From: Novosphingobium sediminicola
GTDB lineage: Bacteria; Pseudomonadota; Alphaproteobacteria; Sphingomonadales; Sphingomonadaceae
DNA: 64,000 nucleotides
Reading direction: 5' to 3'
Assembly: GCF_014196525.1 (NCBI RefSeq)
Contig: NZ_JACIDX010000020.1
Location: forward strand, 1 to 64,000
Translations under genes and position numbers: made by a program
Notes under the pieces: model-generated
Database searches by the model: none
What the model was told of the DNA's origin: nothing
What the model saw: only the letters and a program-made list of their open reading frames with translations
Shown: positions 34,338 to 43,356 of the stretch, in pieces
How positions within the stretch are numbered: position 1 is the first letter of the stretch
Layout of the letters: each line of letters begins with the position of its first letter

Positions 34338-35042
34338 ATGCCAGACTTCCCCCGCCTACCATGGGCAATAGCCGCGCTCGCCTTACCCGTCCTCGCCGGA
34401 TGCATCGGCCCAAAGCCGCATGCCTATGCCGACATGCCGTCACGCACCCAACTGCATGTCAATGACGGACGCCATGCAGCCCGCACGCCCCTCACCTTTT
34501 CGGAGGCCGCCGACTGGAACCGTTATCGCCAGATCATCATTGACCCTGTCGAGGTCTACAAGGGTGCTGACGCCGACTTTGGCAAGATCCGCCCGCGCGA
34601 TCAGGAGACCCTGGCCCGATATATGCACGAACGCTTCTCCAGAAGCCTCTCGCATGATTACCGCATCGTCGAAAGAACAGGACCAGACACGCTGCGGCTG
34701 CACCTGATACTGACCGGTGCCAGTGTTACGCCACCCGTGGTCGGCACGCTGACTCATTTCGATCTGGCGGGCGGCCTGTACAACACGATGCAGGGGGTGC
34801 GCGGAAAGCAGGGCATGATGTCCGGCGCGGTGGTCTATGCCGTGGAAATTCGCGATGCGCAAAGCAACCGTTTGCTGCATGCGCAGGTGACCAAGCAATA
34901 TCCCGGCGCCCTGAACATTCCGGCCAGTTTTGGCGCGCTCAAGGCCGCAAAGGTCGGGATCGACAAAGGCGCGAAAGAATTGACGCAGGACCTGTTGCGC
35001 GGTGATCTGCCCGGCGCCAGCGCCGGACAGCCTGTCGACTGA
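34338..35042 (+). CDS. DUF3313-family lipoprotein
   Basis: This 234-residue protein has a lipoprotein signal ending LPVLAGC (Cys near residue 20). The mature part contains YRQIIIDPVEVY and ...SGAVVYAVEIRDAQSNRLL, which fit the DUF3313 family of exported proteins of unknown function. The ATG at 34338 has CGGAG upstream; the longer open frame runs back into the barrel gene and is not used. It probably shares a transcript with that gene. It ends two bases before the convergent kinase gene stop. Confidence 0.82.
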   Translation: MPDFPRLPWAIAALALPVLAGCIGPKPHAYADMPSRTQLHVNDGRHAARTPLTFSEAADWNRYRQIIIDPVEVYKGADADFGKIRPRDQETLARYMHERFSRSLSHDYRIVERTGPDTLRLHLILTGASVTPPVVGTLTHFDLAGGLYNTMQGVRGKQGMMSGAVVYAVEIRDAQSNRLLHAQVTKQYPGALNIPASFGALKAAKVGIDKGAKELTQDLLRGDLPGASAGQPVD

Positions 35043-35044
35043 GG

Positions 35045-36208
35045 CTACGGCGCAAGCGGAAGTTCAACCACGAAGCAGGCGCCGCTGCGATCCTGTCGAT
35101 TATGGGCGGAAATCCGTCCGCCATGATCCTCCACCAGCCTGGCAGCGAGCGCCAGGCCCAAGCCGATACCCGGCCGCCCGGCGTGGCGGTTGGCCTCATC
35201 CCGCCAGAAGGGCGTGAACAGCATATCGCGCCTGTCCTCGGCAAATCCCGGGCCTTCATCGGTGATGCTTGCAATGGCCTTGCCGTCATTAACCCGCAGA
35301 TCCAGCGTGACCAGACAGTCATTGGGCGCATGCTTGATCGCATTGGCAACGATATTGGTGAAAACCTGCGCCAGACGGACCGGGTCCGCCATCACCGGCG
35401 CAGGTTGATACTGTTCCGAAAACGTCACTCCACGCAGCGCCACCACCGGGCGAATGTCGGCGACCACGCGACGCATCACCTCGCCGACATCCACCTGGCG
35501 GCGATCAAGGGGCAACTGGCGCATATTGGCCCGAGCCAGGGTATCAAGATCATTCACCAGCGTCAGCAGGTGCTCGACCTGCTGCAACAGACGGCTTGCC
35601 TCTCCGACAGCAGGGTCAATGATACCGTCCTCGATACCGTGCAGGCGCCCTTTCAGAATGGTGAGAGGGGTGCGCAATTCATGCGCAACGCCTGCCGTCA
35701 AAAGCTGACGTTCACGCTCGTAGGTCTCAACCTCGCCGACCAGTGCGTTGAAACTGTCGATCAATTGCGCGACCTCAATGGAGGCGCCGCTGGAGTCCAC
35801 CCGCACGCTGCGGTCTCCGGCCGCAGCCTGGGCGGCAGCTTGGGCCACCGCAATCACAGGCCTGCTGATCCGGCGCGCAACCACCATCGCCATCAACCCT
35901 CCGATGCCGGTGGACATCAGGATGATGAACAGCACAGCCGGAATATGCTCGACCCTCAGGCTGGTCCAGCCATAGCGGTCATAAATCTCGTAGAAGCGGC
36001 TGCTGTGCATCTGTCCATGGGTGACGAGGTAATCAATCTCCGCGCGTGCCTGCAACGGCATGTCGCGCTTCAGATCGATCAATTGCAGGCTAATCGCCGC
36101 ATAATAAACAATCATGCCAATGATCGAGGTGATGAGGGTCATCATCAAGGCCATCAGCCACATGCGCCCGACAATGGTCTGAAAAGGAAAGCGAAAGCGT
36201 CCAAGCAT
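35045..36208 (-). CDS. Sensor histidine kinase (AdeS/BaeS-like)
   Basis: This 387-residue protein has two membrane segments (about 15-40 and 85-112) flanking a short periplasmic loop of about 45 residues. A HAMP domain follows (about 112-165), then HisKA with the phosphoacceptor in VAHELRTPLTILKGRL and HATPase with NAIKHAP, DEGPGFA and GIGLGLALAARLVEDHGG. The frame is open 23 codons upstream, but the ATG at 36208 gives the normal start. The kinase and the response regulator at 32746-33432 lie on the same strand, separated by their two presumed target genes, an unusual order. Confidence 0.88.
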   Translation of the reverse strand: MLGRFRFPFQTIVGRMWLMALMMTLITSIIGMIVYYAAISLQLIDLKRDMPLQARAEIDYLVTHGQMHSSRFYEIYDRYGWTSLRVEHIPAVLFIILMSTGIGGLMAMVVARRISRPVIAVAQAAAQAAAGDRSVRVDSSGASIEVAQLIDSFNALVGEVETYERERQLLTAGVAHELRTPLTILKGRLHGIEDGIIDPAVGEASRLLQQVEHLLTLVNDLDTLARANMRQLPLDRRQVDVGEVMRRVVADIRPVVALRGVTFSEQYQPAPVMADPVRLAQVFTNIVANAIKHAPNDCLVTLDLRVNDGKAIASITDEGPGFAEDRRDMLFTPFWRDEANRHAGRPGIGLGLALAARLVEDHGGRISAHNRQDRSGACFVVELPLAP

Positions 36209-36291
36209 AGCAACCCTGCCGTAAACGATAATTCCATGGCCGACAGCAGCGATGGGCCTGCGGATGGCGGGGATCAAGCTGTAATTGCCGC

Positions 36292-36308
36292 CTCCACAAA
36301 ACCTCCAT
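36292..36308. promoter_or_regulatory. Second copy of the CTCCAY-N5-CTCCAT direct repeat
   Basis: CTCCAC (36292-36297), five bases, then CTCCAT (36303-36308) reproduce the 11-bp-period repeat of the operator at 33471-33521. The site lies in the divergent region between the kinase gene and the small exported protein gene, about 58 bases before the latter, in the position of an activator site. Confidence 0.65.
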
Positions 36309-36366
36309 CATTCCGTGGCAGGACGCGCCTGAAGAAAAGCTACCCCATCGAAAGAAAGGTCATTTC

Positions 36367-36759
36367 ATGCATACAGGCATTTGGCTTGCCCTGCTGACCC
36401 CAACCATCCTTCTTACCCCCACCCCGGCCATGGCGCATGGCACCAGCCAATGGCGTATTGCCGGTGACATCAGCGGCAAATCCTTTGTGGTGAAATGTCA
36501 GTTCGAGGAAAAAGGCCAGCATCTGGGCGGTAACTGCGTTGATCTCGTCACCGGCGCCTCCGGTCCTGACAAAGTGGGCAAGAGCCATCAACTGATCGAT
36601 GGAAGCCTACGGGGAAACGACATGACATGGTCCTATGGGGTCAAGGTGATGCTGATGCCGGTTGAAATCAGGTTTACCGGACAAATCAATGGCGCACGCA
36701 TGATGGGCACCATCAGCGCCAAGGGCCGTCAGGGCACTTTCTCGGCAACCCGCCTGTAA
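36367..36759 (+). CDS. Small exported protein, unknown function
   Basis: This 130-residue protein has a signal peptide (about 1-23, ending TPAMAHG). The mature part of about 107 residues contains two cysteines (in VVKCQFEE and GGNCVDLV) that could form a disulfide. It has a regular beta-rich pattern of alternating Gly and hydrophobic residues (GQINGARMMGTISAKG). AAAGG precedes the ATG. I do not recognise the family. The direct repeat upstream suggests control by the neighbouring two-component system, perhaps with a role in envelope stress. Confidence 0.78.
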   Translation: MHTGIWLALLTPTILLTPTPAMAHGTSQWRIAGDISGKSFVVKCQFEEKGQHLGGNCVDLVTGASGPDKVGKSHQLIDGSLRGNDMTWSYGVKVMLMPVEIRFTGQINGARMMGTISAKGRQGTFSATRL

Positions 36760-37472
36760 AGATTTCGACGAAGATCACTGCTATCGGCCCTGCCCGCGCC
36801 TTTGTCCGTAACCCCATTTCCGCGCCAAAGGCGCCCACACCAACGCCAACGCTTCTGGCAGGGCGGCCGTTTCGCGACTACATCCGGCAGCATCGCGGCG
36901 ACCGCCCGTCCTGGCTGGCGCGATAAAAGGCGCCAGCACATCCCATTCGCGATCCATCCGAGCTGTACCAGTCCCATCCCATCTCTTCGCAAAGACGGCT
37001 GAATCACAACATGCTGGTATCGCGCCACAACTTTCGGATCTGGCTCTCAGGCGCCGCCTCTGCATGCCGAATTGGGAACAAATCGAACCAGTAGTTTCGC
37101 GCAATACTGGCCCCACCTTCCGGATCGTTGTTGCGCCCGCACGTCTTGTTGCGCAGCTGTAGATTCGACTGGTTGTAAATCCCGCGAGCCCGTTTCATGT
37201 TGATCTTCCAGCCTTCACAACAACTAAGGACATACGCCCGCCGCTAGCCATAGCCAACGTAGGTCTCACAGATCACTCGGATGCAGGCTTCAAGGGCGGC
37301 CTGCTCCAACGGAACGAATAATAGTGACAGGTTACCCCGAAAAATTCCGATCACGAACGGTCCGGTTTTCGGAGGTCAGATCAGGCAGAGCCTTGACGCC
37401 GATCTATTTACGATCCTCAAGCCCCATGCGCATTCCGGGCGACATTGCGCCGACCATCCGCCGTTTCAACAT
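36760..37472. other. Gene-poor region with IS5-like debris
   Basis: In these 713 bases I see no intact gene. The only recognisable content is the transposase fragment listed separately (36895-36957, minus). A 64-codon minus frame (37004-37198) has no family resemblance or ribosome site. The region marks the boundary between the two-component module and the catabolic cluster. Confidence 0.5.
36895..36957 (-). pseudogene. N-terminal fragment of an IS5-family transposase
   Basis: The minus strand encodes DREWDVLAPFIAPARTGGR, which matches the N-terminal block of one IS5-family transposase branch (L-T-D-x-x-W-x-x-L-x-P-h-h-P-P-x-x-x-G-G-R). The next expected block, before the DDE domain, is missing and the frame decays. 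This is a different branch from the fragment at 32.5-32.6 kb. Confidence 0.5.
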
Positions 37473-38564
37473 TCAGGCCAAGGTGTGCCACCGCTCAATC
37501 ATCCTGTCCGCATCGCCGGAAGACCTTATTCGCCCTGGCGTTCGCACCAATCGAGGCGCCGGGGCGGCCTGCATCAGGCCATCATGCTCGATGTAGCTCG
37601 CGCGCGCGGCATGGTGGGGGTGATCGGCGACTTCCTGCGCGGTCAGCACCGGAAAGACGCAGGCATCGCTTCCCTCAAACAGGGCGGCCCAATGGTCCCT
37701 TGGCCATCTGGCAAAAGTGGCCGCCAGCACGCCCGTCAAACCGCCCCAGCGCGATGTGTCATATTGCGCCGACACCCATTCCGACAGACCCAGCCGGTCC
37801 ATCATGCTCCGGAAAAACGCAGGCTCCAGCGGGCCGACAGAAATTTCGCCGCCATCGCTACACAGATAGGTGCGGTAAAAAGGCGCGGCCCCGCCCAGCA
37901 GATTATCCGCCCGATCCAGCGACAGCCGCCCGGAAGGCGCAAGGCCCGTGAACATCGTCATCATTGAGGCCACGCCGTCGATGATCGCCGCATCCACCAC
38001 CTGCCCCTTGCCGGAGCGCTCCCGCTCCCACAAAGCCGCCAGAATACCGAGCAGCAAGAACATCGACCCACCGCCAAAATCACCCACCAGATTGAGCGGG
38101 ATCGCGGCAGGCTCTCCCGGCCGCCCCATCGCGGCCAATGCGCCGGACAGGGCGATATAATTGACATCATGCCCGGCCCGTTGCGCTAATGGCCCTTCCT
38201 GCCCCCAGCCGGTGATGCGGCCATAGATTAGGCGCTCATTTTCGCCGCACAACACTTCGGGGCCAAGCCCCAGCCGCTCCATCACACCGGGGCGAAAACC
38301 TTCGATCACCACATCGGCCAGACGGGCCGCCTGAAGGCACCAGTCGCGCCCCTCAGGCGAGCGAATATCGACCACCTTGCCGGCCCTGCCCCTGTCAACA
38401 ATGGGATTGGGCCAGCCATTGCCACCCTCACGATCGATCCGCAAAACATCGGCGCCCAAGTCGGACAGCAACATCGCGGCATGAGGCCCCGGACCTATAC
38501 CGGCAAATTCCAGTACTTTCAGCCCGGCCAACGGCCCCTGCCCGACGGCCTCTTCTCGTGTCAT
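37473..38564 (-). CDS. CaiB/BaiF family CoA-transferase / alpha-methylacyl-CoA racemase
   Basis: This 363-residue protein begins after MTREEAVG with GPLAGLKVLEFAGIGPGPHA and SDLGADVLRIDRE, the conserved opening of class III CoA-transferases and AMACR racemases. GHDVNYIALSG follows, with the catalytic Asp, along with a His upstream typical of racemases (RAGHDVNY). I favour alpha-methylacyl-CoA racemase, which would epimerise 2-methyl-branched acyl-CoA before beta-oxidation; CoA transfer is the alternative. The start overlaps the enoyl-CoA hydratase stop by ATGA. It is the last gene of the nine-gene operon. Confidence 0.88.
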   Translation of the reverse strand: MTREEAVGQGPLAGLKVLEFAGIGPGPHAAMLLSDLGADVLRIDREGGNGWPNPIVDRGRAGKVVDIRSPEGRDWCLQAARLADVVIEGFRPGVMERLGLGPEVLCGENERLIYGRITGWGQEGPLAQRAGHDVNYIALSGALAAMGRPGEPAAIPLNLVGDFGGGSMFLLLGILAALWERERSGKGQVVDAAIIDGVASMMTMFTGLAPSGRLSLDRADNLLGGAAPFYRTYLCSDGGEISVGPLEPAFFRSMMDRLGLSEWVSAQYDTSRWGGLTGVLAATFARWPRDHWAALFEGSDACVFPVLTAQEVADHPHHAARASYIEHDGLMQAAPAPRLVRTPGRIRSSGDADRMIERWHTLA

Positions 38565-39337
38565 TTCCCCTTCCATTCGGGCTTGCGCTTCTGGGCAAAG
38601 GCCAGCGGCCCTTCCACGGCATCTTCGGAGGCCAGCATCGCTTCCATCGCGGAAAACTGCCACTGCGCCGCCATGGCTTCGGCCACGGACAGAGTACGCG
38701 ACAACATCACCGATTGCTTGGTGGCGCGCACGGAAAGCGGGCTGCACTCGATGATCTGCGCCGCCCATTCCCGGGCCAGCGCCAGCACGTCGTCCTGCGT
38801 CACCTCGTTGACAAAGCCCAGCGCATGGCCTTCTGTCGCCGAGACACGGCGCCCGGTCAACAACATGCCCATCGCCTGTTTCAGGCCGATCTGCGCCGGA
38901 AGCCTTTGCAGCCCCCCCGCCAGCGCGGCCAGCCCCACCTTCACCTCCGGCAGGGCAAAGAGGGCGCGCTCATGCGCCACGATGAGATCACAGGCCAGCG
39001 CGATCTCGAAACCGCCGCCCATGGCCACGCCATTCACCGCCGCGATCACCGGCTTGGTCAGGTCAAACCTTGCCGTCAGCCCGGCAAAGCCCTTGGGCGG
39101 CGTTTCCAGCCCGCCGCCCGACGCCTGCTGTTTCAGATCATGGCCCGCGCAAAAGGCTTTTTCGCCCGCGCCGGTAATGATGGCCACCCATTGGCTGTCG
39201 TCCTTGGCAAAATCGTCAAAGATCGCTTCCAGTTCGCGGTGGGCGGCGGCATTCAGCGCATTATGCGCCTCGGGCCGGTTGATGGTGATGATGGTCAGCG
39301 GCCCTTCCCGCTCGACCAGCGCATAGGTCATTGTCAT
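38561..39337 (-). CDS. Enoyl-CoA hydratase/isomerase family protein
   Basis: This 258-residue protein has a crotonase fold. The oxyanion-hole segments AFCAGHDLK and NGVAMGGGFEIALACDL are present, followed by PEVKVGLAALAGGLQRLP. It hydrates 2-enoyl-CoA to 3-hydroxyacyl-CoA or shifts double bonds. A GGAG site precedes the ATG. It lies 11 bases after the nitronate monooxygenase-like gene and overlaps the racemase gene. Confidence 0.92.
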   Translation of the reverse strand: MTMTYALVEREGPLTIITINRPEAHNALNAAAHRELEAIFDDFAKDDSQWVAIITGAGEKAFCAGHDLKQQASGGGLETPPKGFAGLTARFDLTKPVIAAVNGVAMGGGFEIALACDLIVAHERALFALPEVKVGLAALAGGLQRLPAQIGLKQAMGMLLTGRRVSATEGHALGFVNEVTQDDVLALAREWAAQIIECSPLSVRATKQSVMLSRTLSVAEAMAAQWQFSAMEAMLASEDAVEGPLAFAQKRKPEWKGK

Positions 39338-39348
39338 GATAAAACTCC

Positions 39349-40326
39349 TCAGACGGCGAAAGCAGCCAGCCTGTCGCGGATGATGGTTTCAGCCTCGCCC
39401 ACCATGCGGGCCAGCAACTGGGCGCAGGTGGGAATGTCATGGATCAGCCCCTGCACCTGTCCGGCCCAGACCAGCCCGGCGTCCAGATCTCCGGTTTCCA
39501 GCGCCACGCGCCCCTTCGCACCCGAAACCAGCGGGCGAATATCCTCGAAGACCGCCTCGGGCCGGGCGGAAATCTCCACCACCTGCTTGGAAACCGAGCT
39601 GGCCGCCACACGCCCGGTGTTGTGAAAGCGGCGAAAGATCAGGCGGGTGTCGCGCTCGCTGTTGCCCACGATGAACTGCTTGATGCGGTCATGGATCGGC
39701 GCTTCTGCCGTGGCGCAAAAGCGTGTGCCCATATTGACCCCTTCAGCCCCCAGCGCCAGCGCGGCGGCAAGGCCCCGTCCATCGCCGATCCCTCCCGATG
39801 CGAGCATCGGAATGCTGACCTGATCGGCCGCCGCCGGGATCAGGATCAGGCCCGGAATGTCATCCTCGCCGGGGTGGCCTGCGCATTCGAAACCGTCGAT
39901 GCTGATGATATCCACCCCCATCTTCTGGGCCGAAACCGCATGTCGCACCGCCGTGCATTTGTGCAGCACGGTGATGCCGTGGCTTTTGAGATCCTCGATA
40001 TGTTCGCGCGGATTATGGCCCGCCGTTTCAACGATCTTCACCCCGCTTTCGATAATTGCGCGGCGATATTCGGCATAGGGCGGCGGGCTGACCGCGGGCA
40101 GGATGGTCAGGTTCACCCCGAAAGGCTTGTCCGTCATCGCGCGGCAGCGGTCAATCTCGCGGCGCAGATCATCAGGCGTCGGCTGGGTCAGCGCGGTCAG
40201 GATGCCAAGCCCGCCCGCATTGGACACCGCACTGGCCAACTCGGCCCGGCCCACCCACATCATGCCCCCTTGAACAATGGGATGCGCAATGCCCAGCATC
40301 CGGGTGATGCGTGTGTTGAGCGCCAT
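39349..40326 (-). CDS. Nitronate monooxygenase-family flavoprotein
   Basis: This 325-residue FMN TIM barrel starts with RMLGIAHPIVQGGMMWVG and has the FMN-phosphate segment ASGGIGDGRGLAAALALGAEGVNMGTRF (outline only) and DGFECAGHPGEDD. Class I nitronate monooxygenases oxidise alkyl nitronates, but members inside beta-oxidation operons are often misnamed and may act as enoyl-CoA reductase-like enzymes. Its start overlaps the thiolase stop by one base (TAATG). Confidence 0.87.
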   Translation of the reverse strand: MALNTRITRMLGIAHPIVQGGMMWVGRAELASAVSNAGGLGILTALTQPTPDDLRREIDRCRAMTDKPFGVNLTILPAVSPPPYAEYRRAIIESGVKIVETAGHNPREHIEDLKSHGITVLHKCTAVRHAVSAQKMGVDIISIDGFECAGHPGEDDIPGLILIPAAADQVSIPMLASGGIGDGRGLAAALALGAEGVNMGTRFCATAEAPIHDRIKQFIVGNSERDTRLIFRRFHNTGRVAASSVSKQVVEISARPEAVFEDIRPLVSGAKGRVALETGDLDAGLVWAGQVQGLIHDIPTCAQLLARMVGEAETIIRDRLAAFAV

Positions 40327-41486
40327 TACAATGCCTCCACGATGGTGACATTGGCAATGCCGCCGCCCTCACACACGGTCTGCAGCCCATAACGCAGCCC
40401 TCGCGCACGCAGGGCATGGATCAGCGTGGTCATCAGCTTGGTCCCCGTCGCGCCCAACGGATGGCCCAGCGCAATCGCCCCGCCGTTGACATTCAGCCGG
40501 TCCGGGTCCGCCCCCAGCGCCTTAGCCCAGGCCAGCGGAACCGGGGCAAAAGCTTCGTTCACCTCGTAGAGGTCAATGTCGCCGATGCTCATGCCCGCCT
40601 TGGTCAGCGCCTTGCGCGTGGCGTTGATCGGCTCCTCCAGCATGATGACCGGATCGCCCGCCGTCACGGTCATATTGACGATCCGCGCCACCGGGGTCAG
40701 GTTGTGGGCCTTGAGCGCCGCCGCGCTGACCACCAGCACCCCGCTGGCGCCATCACAGATCTGGCTGGCATTGGCCGCCGAAATCGCGCCCCCTTCACTC
40801 AGCAATTTGACCGAGCCGATGCTTTCCAGCGTGGCGTCCGCGCGAATGCCTTCGTCGCGCGCGTGCCATCCGCCCTCAATGGCCAGCGGCACGATCTCCT
40901 TGGCGAACCACCCCGCCTGCGTAGCGGCATGGGCCCGCTGATGGCTTTGCAGGGCGAAGCGGTCGAGCGCTTCACGGTCAAAACCATATTTGCGGGCGAT
41001 CATCTCGGCCCCTTCAAACTGGCTGAAACCCTTGACTCCAAAGCGGTCGAGGATGCTCTGGCTGAACGGCCCCACCCCCACGCCATCGGCGGCATGATAG
41101 CTGATGTTTGAAAACATCGGCACGCGGGTCATGCTTTCCGCGCCCGCCGCGATCACCACATCCTGCGTCCCGCTCATCACCGCTTGGGCGGCAAATTGCA
41201 GACATTGCTGGCTGGACCCGCATTGGCGGTCGACGGTGACGGCGGGCACCGTCTGCGGCAATTTCGAGGCCAGCACAGCGTTGCGAGCAAAGGCAAAGCC
41301 CTGTTCGCCCGCCTGCGTCACACAGCCCAGCACGACATCCTCAATGGCCGCCGGGTCAATCCCGCTGCGCTCGACCAGCGCATTGAGCACCTGCGCGCCC
41401 ATATCCGCCGGATGCCAACCGGCCAAGGCCCCCTTGCGTTTGCCTCCGGCGGTGCGGACGGCCTCGACGATATAAGCTTCGCTCAT
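40326..41486 (-). CDS. Acetyl-CoA C-acyltransferase (thiolase)
   Basis: This 386-residue protein has the catalytic nucleophile Cys near residue 88 in DRQCGSSQQCL, the His motif NGGAIALGHPLGATG near 345 and the second Cys in TVCEGGGIANV near the C-terminus. It cleaves 3-ketoacyl-CoA to acetyl- or propionyl-CoA and a shortened acyl-CoA, the last step of each beta-oxidation turn. It overlaps both neighbours. Confidence 0.95.
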   Translation of the reverse strand: MSEAYIVEAVRTAGGKRKGALAGWHPADMGAQVLNALVERSGIDPAAIEDVVLGCVTQAGEQGFAFARNAVLASKLPQTVPAVTVDRQCGSSQQCLQFAAQAVMSGTQDVVIAAGAESMTRVPMFSNISYHAADGVGVGPFSQSILDRFGVKGFSQFEGAEMIARKYGFDREALDRFALQSHQRAHAATQAGWFAKEIVPLAIEGGWHARDEGIRADATLESIGSVKLLSEGGAISAANASQICDGASGVLVVSAAALKAHNLTPVARIVNMTVTAGDPVIMLEEPINATRKALTKAGMSIGDIDLYEVNEAFAPVPLAWAKALGADPDRLNVNGGAIALGHPLGATGTKLMTTLIHALRARGLRYGLQTVCEGGGIANVTIVEAL

Positions 41487-42280
41487 GGGTTGGTCCTTTC
41501 GGTAAAATCGGGTTTGCGGCGCGTCAGAAAGGCGGCGATCCCCTCGCGTGCCTCGGGGCCATCTCCAGCCACTGCGATGCGCGCGGCCTCCAGATCGAGA
41601 TGGCTGGCCAGATCGTTCTGAAAGCTGGCGGCCAGCAAAGCGCGGGCTCCGCCGATCGCCCGCGTCGGGCCATTGGCCAGCGATGCGGCCAGAGCCAGAC
41701 CTTCGCGCAGCAGATCATCGGGCGCTACAACCCGCGTGACCAGACCGATGACGGCGGCTTCCTCGGTACCTATGCGGCGGTTGGTGATGATCATGTCCTG
41801 CGCGCGGCGCAGACCGACAAGGCGCGGCAAGAGCCAACTCATCCCGCCATCAGGCGTCAGGCCCACGCCGCCATAGGCCGCAGTAAAATGCGTATTCGCC
41901 GCGCACAGGACCACATCCCCGGAAATGGCCAGACTGAGCCCTGCCCCCGCCGCCGGACCATTGACCAGCGTGACCAGCGGCTTGGCCATCGCGGCGAGTT
42001 TCAGGACAGAGCGGTGCAGCGCGCCGGCCAGATCAAACAGGAAGGCCCCTGCATCCGTGCCCGCATCGGCAAAGGCGCCAATATCCCCGCCACCGCAAAA
42101 CAATTTGCCCGCGCCCGTCAGGACCACACAGCGCACGCCATCATCAGCGATGACCTCATCGACCCGCTGCTCCAATGCCAGCGCCAGCGCCATATTGACC
42201 GTATTGCCCGCCGCCGGTCGGTTCAGCGTCAGCACAGCCACCGCGCCATGGCGGTCAAGAAGAACGTCCGATGCTGTCAT
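41483..42280 (-). CDS. Enoyl-CoA hydratase/isomerase family protein (second copy)
   Basis: This 265-residue crotonase-fold protein has LFCGGGDIGAFAD and NGPAAGAGLSLAISGDVVL as oxyanion-hole segments and AYGGVGLTPDGGMSW. It differs clearly from the copy at 38561-39337, so the two may act on different intermediates, for example isomerase against hydratase. I choose the ATG at 42280, which overlaps the kinase stop (ATGA); an ATG two codons upstream is possible and the longer open frame is not. Confidence 0.9.
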   Translation of the reverse strand: MTASDVLLDRHGAVAVLTLNRPAAGNTVNMALALALEQRVDEVIADDGVRCVVLTGAGKLFCGGGDIGAFADAGTDAGAFLFDLAGALHRSVLKLAAMAKPLVTLVNGPAAGAGLSLAISGDVVLCAANTHFTAAYGGVGLTPDGGMSWLLPRLVGLRRAQDMIITNRRIGTEEAAVIGLVTRVVAPDDLLREGLALAASLANGPTRAIGGARALLAASFQNDLASHLDLEAARIAVAGDGPEAREGIAAFLTRRKPDFTERTNP

Positions 42281-43356
42281 GAACATGCCTCCATCGCTTC
42301 GCGCGCCAGCCTTGCCAGACGGGGAAAGGCCCCGGCCCGCTGCTGCGCCTGCGCATTGCTGGCATTGCCGCGCAGCACGCGGCCCTTGATGCCGTGAAAA
42401 ATCGCGGCCAGTCGAAAGAACTGGAACGCCAGGTAAAAGTCCCAATTGTCGATGCCGGTCCGCCCGGAGCGCTGACAATAAAGGGCGATATAATCGGCCT
42501 CGGACGGCAGGCCCAAAGGAACAGGGTCCGCCCCGCCCAGCCCCGCTACAATGTCAGGCGGCATGCGATACATCATCGCGTGATAGGCAAAATCGGCCAG
42601 CGGATGGCCCAGCGTCGACAATTCCCAGTCCAGCACCGCCAGAACGCGCGGCTGTGTCGGGTGAAAGATCATATTGTCACAGCGGAAATCGCCATGGACA
42701 ATCGCGGTCTCATCGCCCGGCGGAATGGCACCGGGCAGCCATGCCACCAGCGCGTCCATATTCTCGTCCCGCCCGGCCAGTTCATCGTCCAGATACTGAC
42801 GCGACCAGCGCGCGATCTGCCGCGCGAAATAATTGCCCGGACGCCCATAATTGCCGAGGCCGACCGAGGCCGGTTCCACGCCGTGCAGCCCGGCGATGAT
42901 CCGGTTCATCTCGTCAAAATAGGCGGCGCGATGCTCCACCGAGACATCGGTGAAACCGGCGTTCCAAAACACCCGACCCTCGATCATCTCCATGATATAG
43001 AAATCATTGCCGATGATCGCCGGATCGCTGCAAACGCCCAGAATGCGCGCCACGGGCACATCGGAACCGGCCAGCGCCTGCTGCACCCGCGCCTCGCGCA
43101 GCACGTCATGCGCACCTTTCAGCACCGCGCCGGGCGGCTTGCGGCGCAGCACATAGCGCGCATCAGGGGTGGACAGGCGATAGGTCGGGTTCGACTGCCC
43201 CCCATTGAACTGGGCAAGGGTCAGCGGTCCGGAAAAACCGGCAATATGCTGCGCCATCCAGTCCGACAGCGCCGCCTCGTCAAGGGCGGCGCGCACCGCG
43301 CCCGCGCCCTTATTCGCCTGCTCAATATCCGACGCGCCCAGAGGTTCAGGAAGCAT
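42277..43356 (-). CDS. APH-family phosphotransferase (acyl-CoA kinase-like)
   Basis: This 359-residue protein has a protein-kinase-like aminoglycoside-phosphotransferase fold: a nucleotide loop near FNGGQSNPTYRL, the catalytic IVHGDFRCDNMIFHP and the metal-binding VLDWELSTLGHPLAD. It is not an antibiotic-resistance enzyme. This branch is the separate form of the kinase half of ACAD10/ACAD11 and of LvaA, which phosphorylate 4-hydroxyacyl-CoA. Its start lies 11 bases inside the end of the acyl-CoA dehydrogenase gene, exactly the partner expected. Confidence 0.9.
   Translation of the reverse strand: MLPEPLGASDIEQANKGAGAVRAALDEAALSDWMAQHIAGFSGPLTLAQFNGGQSNPTYRLSTPDARYVLRRKPPGAVLKGAHDVLREARVQQALAGSDVPVARILGVCSDPAIIGNDFYIMEMIEGRVFWNAGFTDVSVEHRAAYFDEMNRIIAGLHGVEPASVGLGNYGRPGNYFARQIARWSRQYLDDELAGRDENMDALVAWLPGAIPPGDETAIVHGDFRCDNMIFHPTQPRVLAVLDWELSTLGHPLADFAYHAMMYRMPPDIVAGLGGADPVPLGLPSEADYIALYCQRSGRTGIDNWDFYLAFQFFRLAAIFHGIKGRVLRGNASNAQAQQRAGAFPRLARLAREAMEACS

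Noticed and set aside
37004..37198. A 64-codon minus frame in the gene-poor region
   Set aside because: It has no ribosome site, domain or neighbour support and is next to decayed IS sequence.
42277..43356. Aminoglycoside phosphotransferase (antibiotic resistance)
   Set aside because: The fold is shared, but the overlap with an acyl-CoA dehydrogenase gene places it in acyl-CoA metabolism.
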